A stretch of 12,187 bases of DNA from Solirubrobacterales bacterium. Lineage in GTDB: Bacteria; Actinomycetota; Thermoleophilia; Solirubrobacterales; Solirubrobacteraceae. Below the pieces are notes generated by a model. That model searched no databases and was not told the origin of the DNA. It saw only the letters and a program-made list of their open reading frames with translations. The first letter of the stretch is position 1; each line of letters opens with the position of its first letter. The stretch spans positions 1 to 12,187 of the forward strand of contig DAHVAB010000037.1 in assembly GCA_027314825.1 (NCBI GenBank), given 5' to 3'. A program made the position numbers and the translations under genes. Below are positions 1-6,237 of this stretch, piece after piece.

Positions 1-547
1 AGCCGCTGGAGGGCACGCGCCCAGCGAACGCCGGCAGCATCTCCATCACCTCCTCTCCGGAGACGATCCGGTGGCGCTCCGGGCTCCAATCCTCGCCCGC
101 CTCCGCGCGCTCACCGCCGCCGGCGTGAGCCGCCGCCCGGCGCGAGCGGCGGGAGCGCAGCCGGTCGCGGTCCACCGACATCACGTCATACAGGTTCAGA
201 CCGACTCCGACGAGCCGGTCCGGCCGGGAGCCCTCGAACGCCGGCACCAGCAGCGGGAGGGGACGCACCAGGTGCGGCGCGAGCGCGACCATCAGCTGGC
301 GCTCCAGCAGCGCCTCGCGCACCAGGCCCAGATCGAACTGCTGCAGATAGCGCAACCCCCCGTGCACGAGCTTGCTCGATCGGCTTGAGGTCCCCGAGGC
401 GAAGTCTGCGCGCTCGATCAGCGCCACGCTGAATCCGCGCGCCGCGGCATCCAGGGCCACCCCCGCGCCGGTGATGCCCCCGCCGACCACCAGCAGGTCG
501 AACTCGCTGCCGGTCAGCGCCGCCAGAGCCTGACCCCGCTCGATCAC
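1..547 (-). CDS. glpD: FAD-dependent glycerol-3-phosphate dehydrogenase, N-terminal part (cut by window edge)
   Basis: Oxidises sn-glycerol 3-phosphate to dihydroxyacetone phosphate at the membrane and passes electrons via FAD to the quinone pool (family knowledge). About 182 codons are visible and the rest lies beyond position 1. Seen: an FAD-binding Rossmann start, LLVVGGGITGAGVALDAAAR (residues 18-37), an ERADFASGTSSRSSKL segment (45-60) and VHGGLRYLQ (61-69); together these are diagnostic of GlpD. Further in are PHLVRPLPLLVP and a GLNLYDVM segment. The chosen start is GTG at 547, with a weak purine stretch (GAGAGA) about 8 nt upstream; the frame stays open further upstream, but the FAD fold begins only about 15 residues after this GTG. 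It lies 62 nt after pntB on the same strand and could be cotranscribed. An Arg/Ala/Gly-rich loop near residues 140-165 separates two conserved blocks. Identification is firm; the exact start is less so. Confidence 0.93.
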   Translation of the reverse strand, partial: MIERGQALAALTGSEFDLLVVGGGITGAGVALDAAARGFSVALIERADFASGTSSRSSKLVHGGLRYLQQFDLGLVREALLERQLMVALAPHLVRPLPLLVPAFEGSRPDRLVGVGLNLYDVMSVDRDRLRSRRSRRAAAHAGGGERAEAGEDWSPERHRIVSGEEVMEMLPAFAGRVPSSG

Positions 548-609
548 ACCCGGCAGTCTCTCAGAACCCGCACCGGCTCCGGTGCTCGCGCGGACCCCGC
601 CGCCGGCGT

Positions 610-2130
610 CTAGAGGTCGCCGAGCTCGGCGACGATGTCGGAGACCGCGCTCTTGGCATCGCCGAAGAGCATCGAGGTCTTCGGGTCGTAATACAGCTCG
701 TTCTCGATCCCGGCGAACCCGGGATTCATTGAGCGCTTGATCACGATGATCGAGTGGCTGTCGGAGACCTCCAGGATCGGCATGCCGTAGATCGGCGAGG
801 AGGGCGTGTTCTTGGCAGCCGGATTGGTGACGTCGTTGGCGCCGATCACCAGCGAGACGTCGGTGCGCTGAAACTCGGGGTTCGCCTCGTCCATCTCCTT
901 GAGCTGGTCGTATGGCACGTCGGCCTCGGCCAGCAGCACGTTCATGTGGCCGGGCATGCGTCCCGCCACAGGGTGGATCGCATAGTTGACTTCCACGCCC
1001 CGCTTCTCCAACTCTCCCGCCAGCTCCCGCACCGCATGCTGGGCCTGGGCGACCGCCATCCCGTAGCCGGGCACGATCACCACCCGGCTGGCGTATGCCA
1101 GCTGGATCGCCGCATCGGCAGCGCTCGTCGAGCGCACGGTGCCCGCGTGCTCGCCGGCCCCTTCAGCCCCGGCGACGGCGCCGCCGCCCCCGAACCCCCC
1201 GGCCACGATCGCCGGGATCGAGCGGTTCATCGCCTCCGCCATCAGATTGGTGAGGATCGTGCCGGAGGCGCCGACCAGCATCCCGAACACGATCAGCGCG
1301 GGGTTGTTGAGCGCCATGCCGGTGCAGGCCGCCGACACCCCGGTGAACGCGTTCAGCAGCGCGATCACCACCGGCATGTCCGCTCCCCCGATCGGGAGCA
1401 CGACGAAGTTGCCGAGCACCGCCGCCGCCACGAGCATTCCGATGAACAGCAGTTCGGAGTGCACGCCGTCGATCAGCGCCACGCCGGCGGCCACGGCCGC
1501 GGCGAGCAGCAGCAGATTGACGAACTGCTGGGCCCGGCCGAGGCTGATCGGTCGGCCGGCGATGATTTCCTGGAGCTTGCCGAACGCGATGTTCGAGCCC
1601 CAGAAGGAGACCGAGCCGATGATCGCCGCCACCACGGAGAAGATCGCCACATAGGTCGCTGGACCGGCAACCGGCGCCGCATGGTGAAACGTGAAGGCGC
1701 CGACCTTGATCGTCGACTCGACGGCATGCGTGCCGTAGGTGGACCCGCGGCCCCGAAACTCCACCCAGGAGATCAGCGCCACCGCGCCTCCGCCGACGCC
1801 GTTGAACAGCGCGACCATCTGCGGCATCGCCGTCATCTTCACGTTGCGCGCGGCGGGAATCCCGATCGCGGTGCCCAGACCGATGCCGAGAACGATCAGA
1901 CCCCAGTTCCCGAGGCCGGGGGTGAGCAGCGTCGCCACGACCGCGAAGCCCATCCCGACCGCCGCGATGCGGTTTCCCCGAACCGCGGTCTTCGGGCCGG
2001 CCAGCCCGCGCAGGCCCTGGATCATCAGCGCGAAGGCAATGATGTAGAGGACGTAGATCGCGTCTTCGGTGCGCAGGAAGAACGTGCCGCCCGCCGCAGC
2101 GTGCGTGTGGAAGAGATGCAACGCGCTCAC
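610..2130 (-). CDS. pntB: NAD(P) transhydrogenase subunit beta
   Basis: Beta subunit of the proton-translocating transhydrogenase, which uses the proton gradient to drive hydride transfer from NADH to NADP+ (family knowledge). The 506-residue product has a membrane half (about residues 24-320, many Ala/Gly/Val helices, with conserved VALFNGVGGGAVALIS near 106-121 and GGADMPVVIALLNAFTG near 248-264). The C-terminal NADP(H)-binding domain III (about 345-506) has VPGYGMAVAQAQHAV (353-367), HPVAGRMPGHMNVLLAEA (386-403), GANDVTNPAA (430-439), SPIYGMPILEV (445-455) and MLFGDAK (487-493). The start is GTG at 2130, overlapping the TGA of pntAB by 4 nt (GTGA), which suggests translational coupling. 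The N terminus has some 20 more residues (His/Ala-rich) than the E. coli protein before the first helix. It is slightly longer than typical because of this and a Gly/Ala-rich linker near 311-335. Confidence 0.97.
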   Translation of the reverse strand: MSALHLFHTHAAAGGTFFLRTEDAIYVLYIIAFALMIQGLRGLAGPKTAVRGNRIAAVGMGFAVVATLLTPGLGNWGLIVLGIGLGTAIGIPAARNVKMTAMPQMVALFNGVGGGAVALISWVEFRGRGSTYGTHAVESTIKVGAFTFHHAAPVAGPATYVAIFSVVAAIIGSVSFWGSNIAFGKLQEIIAGRPISLGRAQQFVNLLLLAAAVAAGVALIDGVHSELLFIGMLVAAAVLGNFVVLPIGGADMPVVIALLNAFTGVSAACTGMALNNPALIVFGMLVGASGTILTNLMAEAMNRSIPAIVAGGFGGGGAVAGAEGAGEHAGTVRSTSAADAAIQLAYASRVVIVPGYGMAVAQAQHAVRELAGELEKRGVEVNYAIHPVAGRMPGHMNVLLAEADVPYDQLKEMDEANPEFQRTDVSLVIGANDVTNPAAKNTPSSPIYGMPILEVSDSHSIIVIKRSMNPGFAGIENELYYDPKTSMLFGDAKSAVSDIVAELGDL

Positions 2131-2546
2131 GCGCCGCCGCCCTTCGTCTCGCCCGCGCCGCCGCCCTTCGTCTCGCCCGCGCCGCCGCGTTCGCCGCCCT
2201 TCGTCTCGCCCGCGCCGCCGCGTTCGCCGCCCTTCGGCTTGCTCTTGAACATCTCAAGCATCCGGTCTGTGACCAGAAATCCGCCGACGATGTTGATCGT
2301 GCCGAACACGATCGCGATCACGACCAGGGCCTTGCTCAGAGCGTCGAGGTGCAGCTGGAGCGGCCCGATTTCGGCGGCGATGAACAGCGCCAGCGCCCCG
2401 ACCAGGACGATCCCGTGAATCGCATTGGTGCCGGACATGAGCGGCGTATGCAGCGTGTTCGGGATCTTCGAGATCACGATGAAGCCGACGAAGCCCGCGA
2501 GCACGAGAATCGCGAGGTTGGTGGTCAGCACGCTCGCCAGGATCAC
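2127..2546 (-). CDS. pntAB: NAD(P) transhydrogenase subunit alpha part 2 (membrane), with repeat tail
   Basis: Small membrane subunit of a three-subunit transhydrogenase; it corresponds to the C-terminal membrane domain of the E. coli alpha subunit. Residues 1-100 hold three hydrophobic segments (about 8-27, 44-61, 72-93) and the family signature SKIPNTLHTPLMSGTNAIHG (26-45). The end of the conserved part is VTDRMLEMFK (92-101). It is followed by a hydrophilic tail not typical of the family: two copies of KGGERGGAGET (105-126), one shorter KGGGAGET (127-134) and a final KGGGA. The tail is encoded by a DNA tandem repeat described separately. The start is GTG at 2546, overlapping the pntAA stop by 4 nt; its own stop overlaps the pntB start by 4 nt. 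All three pnt genes therefore look like one translationally coupled operon. Confidence 0.95.
   Translation of the reverse strand: MILASVLTTNLAILVLAGFVGFIVISKIPNTLHTPLMSGTNAIHGIVLVGALALFIAAEIGPLQLHLDALSKALVVIAIVFGTINIVGGFLVTDRMLEMFKSKPKGGERGGAGETKGGERGGAGETKGGGAGETKGGGA
2130..2234 (-). repeat. In-frame tandem repeat at the 3' end of pntAB
   Basis: Two units of 33 nt, then one of 24 nt and a partial copy, nearly identical at DNA level (plus-strand core cgcccttcgtctcgcccgcg). All units are multiples of three, so the array stays in frame and encodes KGGERGGAGET x2, KGGGAGET and KGGGA. The shorter unit lacks the codons of three residues of the longer one. Near-identity at DNA level suggests recent slippage expansion (inference). 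Confidence 0.9.
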
Positions 2547-3688
2547 TGCGCCCCACCTCCCGCGGCCGCATCGAGGGCGCGCTTGGCGCCCTCGTTGACG
2601 ATCTCCCCGTCGCGCACGACGCAGGCGCCGCTCACGATCTCATCCTCGAAGTCGAGCTTGAGCCCGCCATCCTCCCCGAGCAGCAGCTCCAGCAGCGCCT
2701 GAACGTTGCGGGCAAACAGCTGGGAGGCGTGCTCAGCCACGGTCGCCGGCAGGTTCAGCGGAGAGACGATCTTCACGTCGTGGGCGACCGACACCTCTCC
2801 CGGCCTGGTCAGCTCGCAGTTCCCGCCGCTCTCGCCGGCCAGATCGACGATCACCGAGCCGGGCTTCATGCCCTCCACGGCCTCCGCGGTTACGAGCTTC
2901 GGCGCCGGGCGCCCTGGGACGAGCGCCGTTGTGATCACCACGTCGAAGCCCTTGATCGCGTCGGTCAGAGCCTGCTGCTGGCGTGCGCGCTCCTCATCGG
3001 TCAGCTCGCGTGCGTAGCCGCCCTCGCCGGCCGCCTCCAGCCCGAGGTCGAGCCAGGCGGCGCCGAGCGAGCGGACCTGCTCCGCGACCTCGGGACGCAC
3101 GTCATAGCCCGTCGTCCGCGCGCCCAGCCGCTTGGCGGTCGCCAGTGCCTGCAGCCCCGCCACTCCGGCGCCGAGCACCAGCACCTTCGCCGGCGGGATC
3201 GTGCCGGCAGCGGTCATCAGCATCGGATACATCCGCCCCATGTGCTCGGCGCCGAGCAGCGCCGCCTTGTAGCCGGCGACGTTGCTCTGCGAGGAGAGCG
3301 CGTCCATCGACTGCGCCCTGGAGATCCGGGGGATCGACTCCATCGCCAGCGCGGTCGCCTTCGCGCCGGCGAGCGCAGCCGTCGTCTGCGGGCTTGCCAG
3401 AGGCGCCAGGAAGCCGATCAGGATCGAGCCCTCGCCAAGCATCGCGATCTCCTGCTCGCTCGGCGGCGATATCTTCAGGACCGCGTCGCAGCTCCACACT
3501 GCCGCCGCATCCTGGGTGAGCTCCGCGCCGGCCTCGGCGAACATCGCATCGGGTATCAGCGCGGCATCGCCCGCGCCCGCCTGGACGAGGACCTCGACCT
3601 CCTTGGCGCGCAGCCTGCGAACCACATCGGGCACTAGCGCGACCCGCTGCTCACCCTCCGCCGTTTCCTTTGGGACTCCGACCTTCAT
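2543..3688 (-). CDS. pntAA: NAD(P) transhydrogenase subunit alpha part 1 (NAD-binding)
   Basis: Soluble NAD(H)-binding domain I subunit, homologous to the N-terminal part of E. coli PntA and to alanine dehydrogenase (family knowledge). The 381-residue product starts MKVGVPKETAEGEQRVALVP, the classic AlaDH/PNT N-terminal block. It carries the transhydrogenase signature RISRAQSMDALSSQSNVAGY (121-140), the Rossmann motif VLVLGAGVAGLQALATAKRLG (from about 169), GYDVRPEVAEQVRSLGA (194-210) and TTALVPGRPAPKLVT (253-267). The frame stays open 37 codons further upstream, but that extension (Arg-rich, no family match) would overlap the divergent adenosyltransferase start. ATG at 3688 directly precedes the conserved block and is chosen. 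It is the first gene of the pnt operon. A possible TANNNT box (TACCTT on the minus strand, about 14 nt before the ATG) is a weak promoter candidate. Confidence 0.97.
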   Translation of the reverse strand: MKVGVPKETAEGEQRVALVPDVVRRLRAKEVEVLVQAGAGDAALIPDAMFAEAGAELTQDAAAVWSCDAVLKISPPSEQEIAMLGEGSILIGFLAPLASPQTTAALAGAKATALAMESIPRISRAQSMDALSSQSNVAGYKAALLGAEHMGRMYPMLMTAAGTIPPAKVLVLGAGVAGLQALATAKRLGARTTGYDVRPEVAEQVRSLGAAWLDLGLEAAGEGGYARELTDEERARQQQALTDAIKGFDVVITTALVPGRPAPKLVTAEAVEGMKPGSVIVDLAGESGGNCELTRPGEVSVAHDVKIVSPLNLPATVAEHASQLFARNVQALLELLLGEDGGLKLDFEDEIVSGACVVRDGEIVNEGAKRALDAAAGGGAQ

Positions 3689-3776
3689 CGTCTGAGGGCG
3701 GCAAGGTATCCGATCGCGCATACGGAAGGCATCCCGCCCGCCCTCGCGCTCCGAGCTGTGCGAGACTCGACCGACC

Positions 3777-4460
3777 GTGACCGTCAACCTCACCCGCATC
3801 TACACCCGGCTCGGCGATTCCGGCGAGACCCATCTCGGCGATATGAGCCGCGTCGCCAAGGTGCACCCGCGGGTGGAGGCCTACGGCACCGTCGACGAGC
3901 TGAACGCGACGGTCGGGCTCGCGCTGCTGGCAGCCGGAATGCCCGCGCGGGTGGCCGAGCTGCTCGCCCGCATCCAGAACGACCTGCTCGACCTCGGCGC
4001 CGATCTCTCGGTGCCTCCCGCCGATGCGCAGGAGCGCGGCGATGAGCCAGCGGCGTCGCAGGCCGAGGCGCAGACCGCCGAGCCGGCCGGTACGGAGGGC
4101 GCCAAGCCGGCCCGGGAGAACGCCAAGCCGGCTCGGGAACGGCTGCGGATCACCCCCTCCTACACCGAGTGGCTGGAGGGCGCCTGCGACGAGCTCAACT
4201 CCGAGCTCGCGCCGCTGCGGTCGTTCGTGATCCCGGGGGGCAACGAGCCGTCGGCGCGCCTGCACATCTGCCGTACCGTCTGCCGCCGCGCCGAGCGGCG
4301 CGCGCTCGCCGTCGAGGAGGTCAACCCGGAGGTGATCCGCTACCTCAACCGCCTCTCCGACCTGCTCTTCATCCTCGCCCGGACGACCGGGGAGGGTGGG
4401 GCCGCCGGATCCGAGCCGCTCTGGGAGCCGGGCGCGCACGAGGCGCGCCGGAAGGGCTGA
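3777..4460 (+). CDS. pduO: Cob(I)alamin / cob(I)yrinic acid a,c-diamide adenosyltransferase, PduO type
   Basis: Transfers the adenosyl group of ATP to Co(I) corrinoid, giving adenosylcobalamin (family knowledge). The 227-residue product has the ATP-binding N-terminal motif TRLGDSGETHLGD (10-22), then VEAYGTVDELNATVGLA (33-49), IQNDLLDLGADLSVP (66-80), SFVIPGGNEPSARLHICRT (149-167), CRRAERRAL (169-177) and YLNRLSDLLFILAR (189-202). All are diagnostic of the PduO/MMAB family. Odd: about 40 Ala/Pro/Glu/Lys-rich residues (82-121) sit where relatives have a short loop between LSVP and the RITPSYTEWLE helix. They include a near-duplicate GAKPARE/NAKPARE. The start is GTG at 3777; no strong ribosome binding site is visible. 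It is divergent from pntAA (88 nt between starts) and convergent with the riboswitch-controlled B12 operon, consistent with processing imported corrinoid. Confidence 0.95.
   Translation: MTVNLTRIYTRLGDSGETHLGDMSRVAKVHPRVEAYGTVDELNATVGLALLAAGMPARVAELLARIQNDLLDLGADLSVPPADAQERGDEPAASQAEAQTAEPAGTEGAKPARENAKPARERLRITPSYTEWLEGACDELNSELAPLRSFVIPGGNEPSARLHICRTVCRRAERRALAVEEVNPEVIRYLNRLSDLLFILARTTGEGGAAGSEPLWEPGAHEARRKG
4101..4139 (+). repeat. Short duplicated segment in the adenosyltransferase insertion
   Basis: Two near-identical 18-nt stretches starting gccaagccgg, spaced with a 21-nt period, encode AKPARE-N-AKPARE (residues 109-121). They are part of a low-complexity surface loop within the adenosyltransferase gene. 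Confidence 0.7.
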
Positions 4461-4559
4461 GCACGCCCGGGGCTCACCGGGCCAGCACGCCCACGGCTCA
4501 GGCGCCGAACACGCCAGGGACGCCTCAACGGCCGAGCACGACCACGGCTCGGGCGCCGA
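4461..4559. repeat. Degenerate 24-27 nt tandem repeat between convergent genes
   Basis: Four adjoining units follow directly after the adenosyltransferase stop: 4461-4484, 4485-4508, 4509-4535 (diverged, 27 nt) and 4536-4559. Units 2 and 4 match at 22 of 24 positions and share ccacggctc and ggcgccga. The array continues into the last codons of the minus-strand fusion gene that ends at 4525. It may be a duplication of a gene end; no function is visible beyond the hairpin noted separately. Confidence 0.6.
4465..4482. terminator. Possible bidirectional terminator hairpin
   Basis: A 6-bp perfect GC stem (GCCCGG, 6-nt loop, CCGGGC) begins 4 nt after the adenosyltransferase stop and lies 42 nt beyond the stop of the convergent fusion gene. 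There is no T-tract on either strand, so this is a weak candidate. Confidence 0.35.
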
Positions 4560-6237
4560 GCATGCTCGCGATCGCCTGCATCCACTGCGACCCGAGCTCC
4601 TCGACCCCGGCCTTCACGCGCACCGTGACGCCGCCGGCGGGCGCGATCGGCAACGGCCTGCCCGCGAAGGCCGCGAGCGCCTCGGAGGTGACCCACACCG
4701 GCGTCTGGGTCGCGCCCCTCGCGTAGCGGACGCTTCCGTTCGACGCGATCAGCCCCTGCAGATAGGCAATCGGTGAGCGGCCACGGTGGGAGAGCCTCGC
4801 GCCGGCCGCCACCAGCCCCTGCACCGCCCACGCGGTCGACTGCGCGTTGGCCGGCCCGCCCGGCCGCTGCGGGAAGCCGCCATCGGCTCGCTCGGCGCGG
4901 CGCAGGTAGGCGACCGCGCGATCGATCCCCGCTCTGTCGGGCAGGCCGGCATCGACGATCGCCTCGATCGCCACGGCGGTGTCATCCACGTCGCTCGCAT
5001 CCCCCTTGGCCGCGAAGCTGAAACCGCCGTCGGGATTCTGCTGGCGGGCGATCCAGACCGCCGCCCGCCGCAGCACCGGGTCGGCCGCTCCCCGCCCGAG
5101 CGCGCGCAGCGCGAAGACGGCGAACGAGGTGGTGCTCACGTCGCCTTCGAAGGACCCGTCCGCTTGCCGCGCATGCAGCAACCTCGCCGCCAGATCGACG
5201 CCCGCGAGCCGGCCGGCAGGCAGGCCGCAGGCGTGCAGCGCGAGGATCGTGCGCTCCTCATCGCCGGCTCCATGCAGGCTGGATGCCGTGGCAGTCAGCT
5301 CCTCCAGCAGCGAGCGTCCGTCGCGCACCAGCGCGAGCGGCTGCCGGCCGGCCGCGGCGAGTCCGATCGCCGCCCAGGCCGTGAACATGTCGCTGCTCGG
5401 AGCGGCCCGCGCTTCTCCGAAGCCGCCGTCCGCGTTCTGCGCCGAGCGCAGATATGCGACGCCGCGGACGATGTCCCCGGCCAGCTGCTCGCGTTGGGCG
5501 GCACGCACGGCTGACGCGCGGGCGGTGAGCGCCGATGCGCCTGCGGTGGAAGCCGATCCGTGTCCGCCCGGCGCCACCGGCCCGGATACGGCGAGCAGCA
5601 GCGCCAGCGCAGCCGGGGCAACAGTGCCGGCACGCTCGAAGCTCACCGTCATCCGGGCGCGCACCCGCGCGAGCAGCCGCGCCAGCTCGGGACCGAAGAG
5701 CAGACCGAAAAGGAAGGTCGAGCCGATATCGACGACGTCGAACGGGACGGCCGAGCCCGCGATGGCGAGCAGCGCCGCCGGCGTGTGCGCCGCGCCGACG
5801 CTCCATTCGTAGAGGTCCATGATCGCCATCGCGATCGTGGCCGCCAGCGCGCAGCCGAGCGCGAGCGACAGACGCCGCAGCCGCCTTCGCCACAGGATGC
5901 CCAAAAGCGCTCCGATCAGCCCGACCCCGCCCCACGCCGCCATCTGCCACGGCGTATACGGACCCTGCCCGAGCATCATGTTCGAGACGAGCATTCCGAT
6001 CGCGCCGACGACGAACCCGGGCAGCGGCCCGAGCGTGTACCCGACGACGAATGTCATCGCCGTGATCGGCTTGACTTCCGGGACGGCGGCGAACGCGTCC
6101 CGCCCGAGGGCGGCGAGCGCCGCGAGCGTCGCCACCAGCGCGATCGCCCGGGCCGACGGCCGTGAGCGCTCATACGCCAGCCAGCCGACCAGCAGCACGG
6201 CCGCCACGACCGCGAAGGAGGCCAGCGGCCAGCTCAT
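4525..6237 (-). CDS. ECF transporter S-component fused to an extracellular squalene-cyclase-like alpha/alpha barrel
   Basis: 570 residues in two parts. Residues 1-200 are a membrane protein of the ECF substrate-binding (S) type: GRDAFAAVPEVKPITAMTF (45-63), a GYTLGPLPGFVVGAIGMLVSN stretch (from 66), LGQGPYTPWQMAAWGGVGL (89-107), DLYEWS (141-146) and a last helix around 168-190. The GQGPWTPWQM-type block is characteristic of S-components. A further hydrophobic helix (about 206-222) leads to a Ser/Ala/Gly linker and then residues 250-525. This part carries five QW-like alpha-toroid repeats: AQNADGGFGEA (266-276), ARQADGSFEG (356-365), ARQQNPDGGFSF (397-408), RAERADGGFPQ (447-457) and the weaker ASNGSVRY (498-505). 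The same fold forms the large domain of transcobalamin and intrinsic factor (family knowledge). No catalytic DxDD motif of squalene cyclases is seen, so a binding role is likelier than catalysis. ATG at 6237 overlaps the ATPase stop by 4 nt (ATGA). Cobalamin as substrate is inferred from the riboswitch. Confidence 0.9.
   Translation of the reverse strand: MSWPLASFAVVAAVLLVGWLAYERSRPSARAIALVATLAALAALGRDAFAAVPEVKPITAMTFVVGYTLGPLPGFVVGAIGMLVSNMMLGQGPYTPWQMAAWGGVGLIGALLGILWRRRLRRLSLALGCALAATIAMAIMDLYEWSVGAAHTPAALLAIAGSAVPFDVVDIGSTFLFGLLFGPELARLLARVRARMTVSFERAGTVAPAALALLLAVSGPVAPGGHGSASTAGASALTARASAVRAAQREQLAGDIVRGVAYLRSAQNADGGFGEARAAPSSDMFTAWAAIGLAAAGRQPLALVRDGRSLLEELTATASSLHGAGDEERTILALHACGLPAGRLAGVDLAARLLHARQADGSFEGDVSTTSFAVFALRALGRGAADPVLRRAAVWIARQQNPDGGFSFAAKGDASDVDDTAVAIEAIVDAGLPDRAGIDRAVAYLRRAERADGGFPQRPGGPANAQSTAWAVQGLVAAGARLSHRGRSPIAYLQGLIASNGSVRYARGATQTPVWVTSEALAAFAGRPLPIAPAGGVTVRVKAGVEELGSQWMQAIASMLGARAVVVLGR

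Noticed and set aside
2130..2234. CRISPR-like array
   Set aside because: The units are contiguous tandem repeats without unique spacers, lie in a coding sequence and are not near any cas gene.
754..2418. Long plus-strand open frame (554 codons) opposite pntB and pntAB
   Set aside because: The His/Arg/Asp-rich composition without domain motifs is the typical antisense shadow of a GC-rich gene; the minus strand encodes unambiguous PntB and PntAB.
3689..3799. N-terminal extension of pntAA to 3799
   Set aside because: The 37 residues lack similarity to the family, and the conserved MKVGVPKE block starts at ATG 3688. The extension would also overlap the divergent adenosyltransferase start.
4786..5514. 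Plus-strand open frames opposite the S-component/barrel fusion (also 4979-5812 and 5560-6165)
   Set aside because: No recognisable motifs and biased composition; the minus-strand protein explains the region.
4525..6237. Squalene/hopene cyclase or terpene biosynthesis enzyme
   Set aside because: The QW-like repeats are present, but no DxDD acid motif is visible and the chain is too short for a two-barrel cyclase. It is fused to an ECF S-component in a cobalamin-riboswitch operon, and no terpene genes are nearby.
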